A stretch of 64,000 bases of DNA from Symbiodinium natans (GCA_905221605.1 CAJNDS010002643.1:239480-303479), one strand, 5' to 3'; shown: positions 36,601-42,875, counted from the stretch's first letter. Numbers and translations are program-made. The notes: generated by a model from the letters alone, not told the origin.

Positions 36601-39531
36601 TAAACCCTAAACCCTAAACCCTAAACCGGGAAGTCGTAGAATGGTAGGACATTGCGAGTCTTGAGGCTTGGGGAGATTGAGCCTAGACCCAAGAGTGACC
36701 TCGGAATTCGGAATAAAAGGGTGCCCTTCCTGGTTCAACGGGGGTTATGAGGGAACCCGAAACCCCCCCAAAAAAAGGGGTAGAAAGGCCCACTCTGGGT
36801 CCTATCCCCCTAAACCCTAAACCCTAACCCTAAACCCTAAACCCTAACTAAACCCTAAACCCCAAACCAACTCTGCGTCCCGGTCAAGCTGAGCCCTCCA
36901 ACCCCAAACACCAGACGCTGACGCGCTGCAGGAGAGGTTTGGGCTGACGGAACCCCGGCGGAGCCGACTGCGGGGTCTACTTGGAGGTTCACGGTACTTA
37001 TGAACCAACGATAGCTGTACTTATAGCTGTCCTTGTAACCATACTAAAGGGGTCATAAGTACAGTGATAATTGGTTAACAAGTACCATGAACCTCCAAGT
37101 AGGGTCTGGGGTTTACGGCTTAGGGCTTGGCGTCAGGATTTGAGGCTTGGGGCTTTCTTTTTGTTTTGGGGTCGGGCCAGAATTCAGAGCTTAGGGTCTG
37201 GACACCTACATCCTGAACACACTAAACCCTAAACCCTAAACCCTAAACCCTAAACCCTAAACCCTAAACCCTAAACCCTAAACCCTAAACCCTAAACCCT
37301 AAACCCGAACCTCAAAAGCAGCAGCTACTCGAAGCAAACGCTTGAAGGGTAGGGTTGGGGCTTCTTGGGTTTTGGGTTGTTGGCGTTCAGGGCTTGGGGA
37401 TAACCTTCGGGGCGACAGAAAGAGGTTTCGGGTTTAGGGTTAGGGTTTCGGGTTTAGGGTTCGGGTTTAGGGTTTGGAATTTAGGGTTTAGGGTTTAGGG
37501 TTTAGGGTTTAGGGTTTAGGGTTTAGGGTTTAGGGTTTAGGGTTTAGGGTTTAGGGTTTAGGGTTTAGGGTTTAGGGTTTAGGTTTGGGGTTTGGGGTTT
37601 GGGGTTTGAAGGGACTCCTGAACCTAATCCCTAAACCCGCTACTAAGAAGGGGGGCCAAGCGGCTGTTTGCGTGGTGGACTTCCGGTAGTCTTTCCAGTT
37701 CACCTCAGCCAATCTCACAGGATTTGGCTACCACTCTTCGCGCCCTAAACCCCTTAAGACCCAATAAACCCTTTAGACCCTAAACCCTCAAGACCCTAAG
37801 GCCCTAAACGCTTAAGACCCTAAACCCTTCAAACCCTACACCCTTAAGACCCTCATCCTTAAGACCCCAAAGACCCTAAACCCTAAACCCTTGAGACCCT
37901 GAACCCGTAAGAGCCTAGAAAGCTGGGGGCTCGGCAACGGCGATCTGGTATTTGACACCTGTAGGACGATTGCGTTTTGGGTTTCCGGTTTCGGGTTTAG
38001 GGTTTGGGTTTTAGGGGCTCAACTCCCAAAGCCTGTAACCCCCATGCACGCTAAACCGAGAATGTGAACACGGAAGGCCCAAACCTGAAACCCTAAACCC
38101 TAAACCCTAAACCGGCCTTAACCCTAAACCTAAACTCTAAACCCTAAACCCCAAACCCCAAACCCTCAACCCAAGTCTCAATCTGCCAGGGCTTACGGTA
38201 GGGCTTGGTGCTGCCTCAGCATCTTAACCCTAAACCTAAACCCCAAACCCTAGAACCCCTTCCGGAGGCCTGGGTCTGGGAGGGTTGGGCCTTTTTCGAT
38301 TCCGAGATGGGAGTGAACCCAATTACGGGCTTCATTTTTGTGTCGTCCTTTATGGTGTATTTGTATTTATATTCATTCTAGCTTCAAGAAAGGGTGGAGC
38401 AAAAAAGCTGCCCATGATTGGGGCCCATGATTTACGGAAACCCAAGAATTCCGACAGATTCATATGGCGGCTATTCCCTCACGACCCCTTTGTCTCTAAA
38501 TCCAAACTGCCCCCAAGGCACTGATTCGAATTTAAAGATGGCCCTTGATAGTACCTGAACTTGCGTTCCCTAACGACTGGGTCGCCCCCCACTTTCGAAG
38601 GCCCAACGTACATCGTCGCAGTCCGGGGGCGGCAGGGCCTGCGGACGAGCTCTGGGCTTCCGGGGGGGGTGGGGGAGAAGCCTTCTAGCCTCAGGATCGA
38701 AAGTTTTTGGTGAGGGGGGGGGGGGGGGCTTTGTGAGCTTATAGGTTTGTTATTGGGCGTTTAGGGTTCATGGGGTTAAGGGGGGGGGGGGGGGGCTAGG
38801 GGGGAGGTCTCCGAGAGCCCCCTTTGATGCCAGGACCTGAAAACTGGATTTTCAGAGCCTACAACTCTCCTACCCCGGACAGCCCCAATGCCCCACAAAG
38901 CTACTGCGCCCGGAACCCTAAACCCTAAACCCTCAACCCCAAACCCTAAACCCTAAAGCGCTTTCCTAAACCTTAAACCGTAAACCCTGAGATCGACTTT
39001 GGGCCCCCCCGAAGGCTTTCCCTCAACTTATGTTTTTCCCTCAACTTAAGCAACTTAGCTAGACCCAAGAGTAACCTAGGGGAACAAAGAAGGGTTGAGG
39101 GTTGTTCAGTAGGGTTTAGGGTTTAGGGGTTAAGGATTTGGGATTAGGGTTTAGGGCTAGGAACAACAAGAGTGCCCCTTTGGGTTTAAAGGGCTAGTAA
39201 GGGAACCTAAACCTCTAAACAAAAATGGAATACGGGCGCCTGTGGGTCCTCATTAGTCTTCAGCTCCCTAACCTATCTAAACCCGCGAAAGCCTCAACTT
39301 TTGCAACGCAGTCTTAAGTTCCTGAACTTCTCTACGCCCTATAAATACCCTGACCCCTAAACCCTGAGAACCTAATCCCTAAACCCTGAACCCTAAACCC
39401 TAAACCCTGAACCCTAAACCCTAAACCCTAAACCCTAAACCCTAAACCCTGAACCCTCAGGCCCCCCAGGCCTCCACGAAAGCTGCGACCTGGCTTGGGG
39501 GCGACGAGCCCTCCGTGCCCATGGGGAAGAC
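1..39531 (-). CDS. Giant multi-exon USP7-like deubiquitinase gene with MATH, USP, UBL and FNIP-repeat regions (partial at both ends)
   Basis: At least 31 minus-strand exons, most 20-73 nt, join in phase into a ubiquitin-specific protease of the USP7/UBP12 type, which cleaves ubiquitin from substrate proteins. Exons in transcript order: 39531-39472, 38638-38608, 37958-37939, 37703-37665, 36497-36438, 35286-35249, 32299-32256, 30950-30919, 29442-29393, 28171-28130, 27323-27252, 26180-26124, 24810-24778, 18229-18189, 17318-17281, 16372-16339, 15016-14956, 14352-14314, 12490-12440, 11032-10989, 10540-10499, 9318-9266, 8544-8519, 7234-7171, 6375-6344, 5286-5233, 4692-4624, 3801-3729, 2906-2840, 2305-1927, 1828-1. 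The implied donors are about 16 GC, 7 GA and 7 GT; acceptors are AG|G in all but three. Cys, His and Asp boxes are all present. The start of the MATH domain, the true N-terminus and an exon between 35.2 and 32.3 kb are not resolved, and a few junctions have alternatives of one to several codons. The far 3' part carries a frameshift. The catalytic core is secure; the link to the last two exons is inferred from phase and local similarity. Confidence 0.85.
1927..2305 (-). CDS. Ubiquitin-like domain exon
   Basis: Open reading from 2305 to the donor CAG|GTTGCC at 1927. Joined to the previous exon (2840) it continues KERQRTRLYNFVSS, comparable to KERQEAHLYMQVQ after the USP7 core. About 60 residues later it holds a ubiquitin-like fold candidate: LMVCGLDGSEVQLPLED, then VAGRIGL and ITYVV. 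An internal ATG at 2250 would allow a separate gene of 108 codons before the intron, so this exon may instead begin an independent UBL-FNIP gene. The intron 1926-1829 is 98 nt, GT-AG, with acceptor AACCTAG|G. Confidence 0.65.
2521..2834. repeat. Degenerate CCCTAAA DNA and G tract
   Basis: Intron DNA between exons 2906-2840 and 2305-1927: scattered CCCTAAA, a G run at 2698-2716, and at 2328-2400 two copies of GAGGGTACCTGATCCT. No coding signal. Confidence 0.7.
2840..4692 (-). CDS. USP core C-terminal exons and linker
   Basis: Exon 4692-4624 (DCNVWNYFPCTPSD...SKLPG, 23 residues) fills the variable insert that plant UBP12-type enzymes carry between NYGG and the last strand. Exon 3801-3729 contains RIHNAYMLSYVRVDSEKAWQ, matching NAYMLVYIRES, the last strand of the USP fold. 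Exon 2906-2840 (TQHLAQELLTPPVLKERQRT) resembles the helix after the core. The donors of the last two introns are the GT inside telomere repeat DNA (G|GTTTAGGG). The assignment of 4692-4624 rests on phase and position rather than conserved motif. Confidence 0.8.
2934..3078. repeat. Interstitial TTTAGGG array
   Basis: About 20 units with GCTTAGG variants, in the deubiquitinase intron between 3729 and 2906. Confidence 0.95.
4074..4293. mobile_element. MITE family 1 copy split by CCCTAAA repeats
   Basis: Ends TGGAGGTTCATGGTAC and GTACC...ATGAACCTCCA form an inverted repeat; CCCTAAA units (about 4192-4232) lie inside. Confidence 0.65.
5233..11032 (-). CDS. USP catalytic core, palm and His/Asp-box exons
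   Basis: Exons encode GIRFKRFPPVLYIQ (11032-10989), KRFMFDPDKMDMQ (10540-10499), TKLNCKMEFPQVLDLEA (9318-9266), SGKYMLHT (8544-8519), VIVHSGGVSSGHYYAFVRVR (7234-7171), EKSQWVKFDD (6375-6344) and ECVVFCSQEAAIDDNYGG (5286-5233). They reproduce the USP run FxxLPPVLxLQLKRFxYD, FEFPxxLDL, YxLHxVxVHSG, GGHYxxF, WxKFDDD, EEAIxxNYGG. His of SGHYYAF and Asp of KFDD are the remaining catalytic residues, so the triad is intact. Six of these seven introns or exon ends use GC or GA donors; with the GA donor after KFDD the block KFDD...NYGG is exactly the length found in USP7. The exon at 8544 is only 26 nt. Confidence 0.92.
5978..6192. repeat. Duplicated segment, copy A
   Basis: GGGGCTGCCCT...AGCTGGCTTCAGCTCCTGTT and TTTCACAGAGGCTCAAGCA...GGAGGCTCTTAAATTTAGGG recur at 23936-24117. 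Copy A has about 35 extra bases with a C tract. Both are preceded by C-rich tracts and followed by TTTAGGG arrays. Confidence 0.8.
6188..6310. repeat. Interstitial TTTAGGG array
   Basis: Seventeen or so units including TTTGGGG variants, intronic. Confidence 0.95.
6573..6723. repeat. Interstitial TTTAGGG array
   Basis: More than 20 nearly perfect units. Confidence 0.95.
7637..7788. repeat. Interstitial TTTAGGG array
   Basis: About 21 units, some TTTCGGG. Confidence 0.95.
10129..10188. mobile_element. MITE family 2, truncated copy
   Basis: AACAGGGATTCTGGTACCCC...AACATCCC resembles the right half of the family. Confidence 0.5.
10562..10740. repeat. Interstitial TTTAGGG array
   Basis: About 25 units, just upstream (minus strand) of exon 10540-10499. 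Confidence 0.95.
12440..26180 (-). CDS. USP catalytic core, QHD box and fingers exons
   Basis: Exon 26180-26124 encodes LMRSFGWDTADAFMQHDAQ, matching the SFGWxTxDxFMQHDVQ block of USP7. Exon 24810-24778 gives ELNRLLCDRLE, 18229-18189 EQMKGTPTDGEIK, 17318-17281 LFEGEFENYIEC, 16372-16339 VEYKSQRNET, 15016-14956 FYDLQLNVRDEAGNDITSLE, 14352-14314 DSLKDFIREEVLE and 12490-12440 GDNAYDAEGHGKQRARK. Alignment to the USP7 run (ELCRVLLDNVE, KMKGT, LFRG...YIQC, VDYRSDRRE, YYDIQL, GDNKYDAxEHG) needs almost no gaps. The intron between 24778 and 18229 is 6.5 kb and contains a 4-kb palindrome and a 127-codon open segment. The start of the 26180 exon could be a few bases earlier. Confidence 0.9.
12502..12643. 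mobile_element. MITE family 5, full inverted repeat
   Basis: AGGGTTCTTAAGGGAGGGGG and CCCCCTCCCTTAAGAACCCC ends enclose about 100 bp with repeated GGCTCCCTAAG. It begins 12 bp upstream of exon 12490-12440 of the deubiquitinase. Confidence 0.75.
14395..14946. repeat. Interstitial TTTAGGG array, long
   Basis: Two blocks (14395-14490, 14708-14946), the second with about 33 units, separated by degenerate TTNAGGGTTT DNA. It fills the intron between 14956 and 14352. Confidence 0.95.
15113..15238. mobile_element. MITE family 2 copy with telomere repeats at a CCCTA site
   Basis: GGGATGTTCCCCCC...ACTAACAGTCCTTCATCGGG pairs with CGAAGGACTGCTAGTATAAC...GCATCCC. The AATCCCTATTxxGGACTG found in other copies is replaced by AATCCCTAAACCCTAAA...CCCTACGAAGGACTG. 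Confidence 0.75.
16399..16526. repeat. Higher-order GGTTTAGGGT variant array
   Basis: TTTAGGGTGG (10-bp) units alternate with GGTTGAGGG, a distinct expanded variant. Confidence 0.85.
16955..17051. mobile_element. MITE family 2, diverged copy
   Basis: GGGACG...ACTAATAG and GGACTGTTAGTATAAG...GAACATCCC ends, about 97 bp, no telomere repeats inside. Confidence 0.65.
17112..17236. repeat. Interstitial TTTAGGG array
   Basis: About 17 units next to exon 17318-17281. Confidence 0.95.
17868..17961. mobile_element. MITE family 6, inverted repeat
   Basis: ACTATTTGCTTAAGA...TTCTTAAGCAAATAGT; a related diverged copy is at about 10299-10390 (CATTTGCTTGAGG...TTCTTAAACAACTAG). Confidence 0.65.
18391..22366. 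mobile_element. ~4-kb palindromic (foldback) element in a deubiquitinase intron
   Basis: The outer ends are inverted copies beginning TGTTAAATTTCATAATTCA. The match continues through the TTTCATCGAATTGC block (18510s and 22230s), the block encoding CTGCACATCATCATC (19160s and 21590s), and long A-rich/T-rich tracts, to a core at about 20325-20475 where arms of about 60 bp around 20400 pair almost perfectly. There is no coding sequence; ORFs in it are translations of A/T or G tracts. The flanks carry GTTTAGGG on both sides, compatible with an 8-bp target duplication as in hAT elements, but this is ambiguous inside telomere repeats. Confidence 0.8.
21181..21400. repeat. GT microsatellite and G-rich tract
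   Basis: (GT)n at about 21187-21241 and a nearly pure G/GC tract at 21283-21396 within the right arm of the palindrome. The left-arm counterpart (18953-18969 and 19388-19430) is much shorter. Confidence 0.85.
22775..22900. repeat. Interstitial TTTAGGG array
   Basis: About 17 perfect units. Confidence 0.95.
22958..23090. mobile_element. MITE family 4, uninterrupted copy
   Basis: CTAGACCCAAGAGTAACCC at one end and CTACTCTGGGTCC at the other. Confidence 0.6.
23190..23396. mobile_element. MITE family 3, nested or duplicated copy
   Basis: TGGTAGCCCAGGAACCATAT at one end and CACTGGGCTACCAAG at the other; the right half (ACCCTTTTTTGGGTTGG, GGAACCTTGAACC) is present twice. Confidence 0.6.
23936..24117. 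repeat. Duplicated segment, copy B
   Basis: The plus frame reads LAFKLASAPVWVPMFHRGSS and ends FNYAPAGSAA stop, so it may derive from a gene 3' end; copy A is broken in the same frame. Preceded by C-rich DNA at 23820-23937. Confidence 0.75.
24216..24599 (-). CDS. Unassigned open segment, 127 codons, inside a deubiquitinase intron
   Basis: A minus frame with normal-looking composition (RWTEIAAHTGLTEYYGKKV, EIMSYLAAVFSS, FVIYELVLREAFSEWVLDHF). It lies within the 6.5-kb intron between 24778 and 18229, with telomere arrays on one side. It is preceded by an AG at 24603 and may be an exon of a nested gene or a fragment of a mobile element. No family recognised. Confidence 0.4.
   Translation of the reverse strand: MLFEVARECGTPLRWTEIAAHTGLTEYYGKKVTINGEAQPMKTNKLGRLSGMADGLIPEIMSYLAAVFSSALMATEYMKYPFVIYELVLREAFSEWVLDHFDKFTNPGQETGSARRVTETVSNRRGS
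25322..25435. mobile_element. MITE family 3, intact copy
   Basis: CTGGGTAGCTCAGGAACCAT and GGGTACCACTGGGCTACCAA ends, 114 bp. Confidence 0.65.
25993..26069. repeat. Interstitial CCCTAAA array
   Basis: Eleven perfect units, opposite orientation to most arrays. Confidence 0.95.
27252..32299 (-). CDS. USP catalytic core, Cys-box exons
   Basis: Exon 32299-32256 reads ANYVGLKNHGATCY plus the first two bases of the next Met. Cys in GATCYM is the USP nucleophile. Exon 30950-30919 supplies MNCLLQTLFCLG, exon 29442-29393 HFRHVAYSIEVPENDQ, exon 28171-28130 AVVSSDDIPESMGF and exon 27323-27252 ALPLLVSLQNLFYRLQ and eight more residues. Together they match the USP7 order GLKNxGATCYMNSLLQTLF, LRxAVY, ALQxxFYxLQ. 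Four of the five use GC donors (for example TACAT|GC, CTTG|GC, CAG|GC), and split codons are restored exactly at each junction. The 28130 boundary could lie one codon further on (28127). The exon at 30950 begins a few bases from a MITE end. Confidence 0.9.
27479..27645. repeat. Tandem duplication of about 95 bp
   Basis: GGGCTGGTAGGGTATCTGCG and its downstream sequence through GGACTCCCTTAGGGGC occur twice, separated by telomere units. Confidence 0.7.
28183..28465. repeat. Interstitial TTTAGGG array, long
   Basis: About 39 units with two small interruptions, starting 12 bp from exon 28171-28130. Confidence 0.95.
29176..29325. repeat. Interstitial TTTAGGG array
   Basis: About 20 units. Confidence 0.95.
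29451..29566. repeat. Interstitial TTTAGGG array at an exon edge
   Basis: About 16 perfect units that begin 9 bp from exon 29442-29393. Confidence 0.95.
29967..30060. mobile_element. MITE family 3, right end replaced by telomere repeats
   Basis: CTGGTAGCCCAGCAGCCATAT left end; the right end stops after GGGCAAAAGGGTT and CCCTAAA repeats follow. Confidence 0.55.
30225..30362. repeat. Interstitial TTTAGGG array
   Basis: About 18 units, TTTCGGG variants at the start. Confidence 0.95.
30363..30665. other. Unique intron DNA
   Basis: Telomere-free stretch in the intron between 32256 and 30950, with CCCC-rich start and a G tract at 30547. No exon or repeat could be identified. Confidence 0.5.
30772..30884. 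repeat. Interstitial TTTAGGG array
   Basis: About 15 perfect units. Confidence 0.95.
30964..31296. mobile_element. MITE family 1 copy with two telomere-repeat insertions
   Basis: Terminal inverted repeats CTTGGAGGTTCATGGTAC / GTACCATGAACCTCCAAG. Internal TTTAGGG (31005-31110) and CCCTAAA (31207-31250) blocks interrupt sequence that is continuous in other copies. Confidence 0.75.
31784..31918. repeat. Interstitial TTTAGGG array
   Basis: About 19 units. Confidence 0.95.
32475..32765 (-). other. Unassigned unique segment with overlapping open frames
   Basis: About 290 bp of telomere-free sequence, open in two minus frames and one plus frame. One minus frame has a QQQQQ run followed by a basic end (NRKKSTLKRLL). 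It abuts a truncated family-5 MITE. It could be an exon or a transposon fragment; the frame cannot be chosen. Confidence 0.3.
32754..32826. mobile_element. MITE family 5, truncated, end joined to CCCTAAA
   Basis: AACCCAAGGTTCACTAATACTC...CCCAGGTACC matches the 12502 copy; telomere repeats replace the right arm at the CCTA. Confidence 0.55.
32911..32944 (-). CDS. Candidate missing exon between the MATH and USP cores
   Basis: With acceptor CGTCAG|A and donor ACT|GTAGGG it adds PTAVCKSAIKT between WLSE and ANYVGL in the right phase on both sides. The length is short compared with the USP7 linker and no motif confirms it. Confidence 0.3.
33551..33612. repeat. CT microsatellite
   Basis: (CT)n of about 30 units. 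Confidence 0.95.
33700..33985. other. Unique intron DNA with TA/TACA microsatellites
   Basis: Telomere-free; ATGTACAT-type repeats at 33815-33870 and (TA)n at 33872-33892. No coding signal. Confidence 0.6.
35098..35246. mobile_element. MITE family 3 copy abutting a deubiquitinase splice donor
   Basis: CTGGGTAGCCCAGCAACCAT and GGGTACCACGGGGGCTACCAAG with about 60 bp of CCCTAAA inside. Its right end is 2 bp from exon 35286-35249, so on the minus strand the intron starts GA then CTTGGTAGCC. TCTC flanks both ends. Confidence 0.65.
35249..39531 (-). CDS. MATH (TRAF-like) domain exons of the deubiquitinase
   Basis: Six exons join as: VFPMGTEG...AAFVE (39531-39472), ALPPPDCDDV (38638-38608), VKYQIA (37958-37939), VNWKDYRKSTTQT (37703-37665), DTWTFNKENADRGWHKTFLK (36497-36438) and AKDMSPETGWLSE (35286-35249). 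The order and spacing follow the MATH domain that precedes the protease core in USP7 and plant UBP12/13: a hydrophobic strand with a FP-x-G-x-E turn, a strand of the K(I/V)xN(Y/W)xD type, then the HKENDWGF-like and DPExGFI-like segments. MATH domains bind short substrate peptides. The first MATH strand is missing; an open stretch at 40365-40282 containing HGCFTFRLL is a candidate but could not be joined. The 20-nt exon at 37958-37939 could be 23 nt if a GC donor is used. Confidence 0.75.
35292..35384. repeat. Interstitial TTTAGGG array at an exon edge
   Basis: Thirteen perfect units, starting 6 bp from exon 35286-35249. Confidence 0.95.
35626..35697. repeat. TTCAGGG variant array
   Basis: About ten consecutive TTCAGGG units, homogenised away from TTTAGGG. 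Confidence 0.9.
36120..36411. repeat. Interstitial TTTAGGG array, long
   Basis: About 40 units with one TTTAGTG interruption, next to exon 36497-36438. Confidence 0.95.
36681..36804. mobile_element. MITE family 4 copy
   Basis: CCTAGACCCAAGAGTGACC...CCCACTCTGGGTCC, with AAAAGGGTGCCCTT inside as in the other copies. Confidence 0.6.
36980..37099. mobile_element. MITE family 1, uninterrupted copy
   Basis: 120 bp with full terminal inverted repeats and no telomere repeats; the best reference copy for the family. It lies in the intron upstream of the exon at 36497. Confidence 0.8.
39054..39252. mobile_element. MITE family 4 copy with telomere insertion
   Basis: CTAGACCCAAGAGTAACCTAGG, then about 75 bp of degenerate TTTAGGG, then CTAGGAACAACAAGAGTGCC. 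Confidence 0.6.
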
Positions 39532-39964
39532 CTGGGCTTCTAGGGTTTAGGGCGTAGGGTTTAGGGTTTAGGGTTTAGGGTTTAGGGTTTAGGGTTTAGG
39601 GTTTAGGGTTTAGGGTTTAGGGTTTAGGGTTTAGGGTTTAGGGTGCAGGGTTCAGGGTTTAGGGTGGCCCATTTTCGCGCAGAGGGCTCTGGATGTGGGG
39701 CTTCGGATGACTATGGAGGATTACCCCAAAGCCGCTGAGCCCCTGAGCCCCGAAACTCTAAGCCCCTAAGCCCCTGAGCCCCTGAGCCCCTGAACTCTAA
39801 GCCCTTGAACTCTAAGCCCCTAAACCCCAAACCCTAAGCCCTCTAAACCCTAAACCCTATGCCCTTGAAACCCGCCCCGAAGACTACACGTTTATGGGCC
39901 AAGTCGGTCACCTCCTCCAAAGACAGCCTGTCGCAGAAACAAACGCCTCAAAAGATTGCGAAGT

Positions 39965-39969
39965 TGGGT

Positions 39970-40022
<53 letters not shown>

Positions 40023-40025
40023 CGT

Positions 40026-40085
<60 letters not shown>

Positions 40086-40128
40086 GGTTTCGGGTTTCGG
40101 GTTTAGGGTTTAGGGTTTAGGGTCGAGG
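39965..40128. repeat. TTGAGGG variant array
   Basis: About 18 consecutive TTGAGGG units, then TTTCGGG and TTTAGGG: a locally homogenised variant. Confidence 0.9.
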
Positions 40129-40696
40129 CTTGCAGTGTGAGGCTTTTGGGGGGGAGGGCGGAAAAAGAATTGAGACCTCAACACCCCAAGACCTCTTCCA
40201 TGATGATTTCTTGATTAAACACAAGAGCTTAGTAGGACCTTAAGCCACAAACCCTAAACCCTAAACCCTAAACCCTAAATACAAGATGTTCTGAGCCAGC
40301 GGCCAGTAGCCGGAACGTGAAGCAGCCATGGAGCGTCTTCGATTCAGAGGTGACCTCACAGCTTGGGTCGTGGGATAGTTCGGGGTTTAGCGTTTAGGGT
40401 TTAGGGTTTGGGGTTTAGGGTTTAGGGTTTGGGGCTAGGGGCTTTAGGGATTTTAGGGTTTAACTTGAGTTTTCAGGGCTCAGGGGGGTTGAGGGTTCAG
40501 GGGTTGCTCCACCCAACCCTCTAAACCCTTCACCAAAAAAACCCTAAACCCTAAACCCTAAACCCTAAACCCTCCACACTCCGGCGCCTAATCCTAAACC
40601 ACTCACCCCTCCCTCCTCCTTAATCGAGCCGTTCAGGGTCGTGGGGTTTGAAGTTTGGGGTTTAGGGTTGCGAGTTTAGGGCTTAGGGTTGAGGGA

Positions 40697-40821
40697 CGCT
40701 CATCAACCAATTATAACTGCACTTATAACTGTGCTGATAGCCATATTAGGGCACTTAGGGCGCTTACAAATGGGTTATAAGTACAGTTACAGTTGGTCTA
40801 TAAGTACCATGAACCTCCAAG
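40697..40821. mobile_element. MITE family 1 copy with eroded left end
   Basis: Right end GTACCATGAACCTCCAAG is intact; on the left only the inner part (CAACCAATTATAACTGCAC) remains. Confidence 0.7.
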
Positions 40822-41084
40822 CAGGGATGTTGACTCCATCGCCACGCCTTCACAGGTTCACGTCTTCACGGAACCTCGGGCCAAATTACACCTTCACCCT
40901 AAACCCTAAACCCTAAACCCTAAACCCTAAACCCTAATCCCAAAAAACCCAAACCCTAAATCCCAGAAGCAACCCCAACGACTCATCCGCCTGCAAGGCC
41001 GCACAAGCCATCCTCTGCCCCACACACCCAAGGACTCAACAGCTAGAGCCCCCCACCACCAAAAAACAGAAGCCCTCAATCTTT

Positions 41085-41204
41085 TTAGGGTTTAGGGTTT
41101 AGGGTTTAGGGTTTAGGGTTTAGGGTTTAGGGTTTAGGGTTTAGGGTTTAGGGTTTAGGGTTTAGGGTTTAGGGTTTAGGGTTTAGGGTTTAGGGTTTAG
41201 GGTC
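41085..41204. repeat. Interstitial TTTAGGG array
   Basis: Seventeen perfect units. Confidence 0.95.
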
Positions 41205-41339
41205 CCCTGCCCTAAGCCCTAATCCCCCTTTTGAAGCCGCCATGAAACATTGGGGCCCTTGAAGACTGCACGAAGTCCTTGAAAAGTCTGAAAACCACAA
41301 AGCCCTAAACCCTCCCAAGCCTCCAAAACCCTCAAAACC

Positions 41340-41384
41340 CTAACCCCCCTCACCCCCACCCCCCCCCCCCCGCAAAAAAATCAC

Positions 41385-41425
<41 letters not shown>

Positions 41426-41700
41426 CGGAGAGACACAGAGAGAGACACGGCGAGAGAGAGAGAGAGGGAGCAGCTCGGCATCCCAACGCTCTGGCCGACA
41501 GCGAAGGACTTCGGATCTTTGATGAGGAACCTCGGAGCATGGGACGCGGGGTTTGGGTGTTTTTTTTTTGTTGGGGGGGGGGGGGGGGGGGGTTGGGGTG
41601 TTTTAGGACTGTTTTTTATTTTTTTTGGGGGGGGGGGGGGGGGGGGGGGTTGCAAGGTGGGGCTTGAGAGCTTTAGGCGGGGGGGGGTCAAGCTTCCATT
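41340..41700. repeat. AG micros satellite and G tracts
   Basis: (AG)n at 41389-41423 and 41450-41468, G runs at 41573-41592 and 41627-41650. ORFs here are translations of the tracts. Confidence 0.85.
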
Positions 41701-41805
41701 AAAGCAAACTGTGGCCACATGGCAAGGGACCAGAGACCCATACTTCGCCCAAGAGAAGGCCGGTTGCTGGTTCCTTCTGCACTAGTACGCACATACTCAT
41801 ATCTT

Positions 41806-41881
41806 GGGATGCTCCACCTTATACCAACAGTCCTCAATAGGGATTCTAGCACAGTAAGGGAGGGAGGTATTTGGGGAACAT
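41806..41881. mobile_element. MITE family 2, truncated copy
   Basis: GGGATGCTCCACCTTATACCA...CAACAGTCCTCAATAGGG and a GGGGAACAT end. Confidence 0.55.
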
Positions 41882-42397
41882 GGCCCTTACACCACAACTC
41901 TAAAAAACCCGAATCCCGTAAAGCATCAACCCATAAACCCTGTACTTAAGCCCTGAACCCTAAAGCCCTCATGCCCAAAATCCCCATAGCCCTAAAGCCA
42001 AAAATAGCCTAAACCTCTTAGAGGGAAACAGGGAAGTAGGGTGGAGCGGGTCTTAGTAGCTAGGTACCCTCCACAACCCCTTAAAAGGTTATTTTTGGGG
42101 AAAGAAGTGGCTGAATTCCCTCATTTCCTACCAAGAACCAGCAAACAGTAGGGCATGGGGAAACCAGAAAACAATAAACCCTAAATCCTAAACCCTAAAC
42201 CCTAAAAACCACTTGTATCTTCTGTAGACCCTAAACAGAAACCAAACCTCATTCTCTTAATCAGTTTACCCTAAACCCCAAACGACCCCAAACCCCATTC
42301 CCTAAACCCTAAACCCTAAACCCTAAACCCTAAACCCTAAACCCTAAACCCTAAACCCTAAACCCCATTCCCTAAACCCTAAACCCTAAACCGGGGT

Positions 42398-42475
42398 AGG
42401 CCCGCCACTCGATCTCATGGTCCATTGGCGGAGGGAGGCTCTCCTTCACAACAATTTATAGGGCTCTTGGGCGGG
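42398..42475. repeat. Exon-like segment duplicated in inverse orientation at 49744-49820
   Basis: The minus strand here equals the plus strand of 49744-49820 almost base for base, containing CTCCGCCAATGGACCATGAG (frame PPMDHEIEWRAY). Confidence 0.75.
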
Positions 42476-42524
42476 GGGGGGGGGGGGGGTGCAATTTAAA
42501 ATTCAAGGTGTAAATTAGAGTTTG

Positions 42525-42757
42525 GGGTTTGGGGTTTAGGGTTTAGGGTTGAGGGTTTAGGGTTGAGGGTTGGAGTTTAGGGTTTAGGGTTTAGGGTTTA
42601 GGGTTTAGGGTTTAGGGTTTAGGGTTTAGGGTTGAGGGTTGAGGGTTTAGGGTTTAGGGTTTAGGGTTTAGGGTTTAGGGCTTAGGGTTTAGGGTTTAGG
42701 GTTTAGGGTTTAGGGTTTAGGGTTTAGGGTTTAGGGTTTAGGGTTTAGGGTTTAGGG
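42525..42757. repeat. Interstitial TTTAGGG array, long
   Basis: About 32 units with TTGAGGG variants. Confidence 0.95.
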
Positions 42758-42867
42758 TCCCCTAATACTCCCAGTACGCCCTGAGGCTCCCTAAGGCTCC
42801 CTAAGGTTCCTGAGGTTCTCCGAAATGCCCTAGGCACCTAGCCCCCTTGAACCCCCCCTCTCTGAAG
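42757..42867. mobile_element. MITE family 5, partial copy
   Basis: CCTAATACTCCCAGTACGCC, GGCTCCCTAAGG and CCCCCCTCTCTGAAGAACCC; a TTTAGGG array replaces the left arm. Confidence 0.55.
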
Positions 42868-42875
42868 AACCCTAC

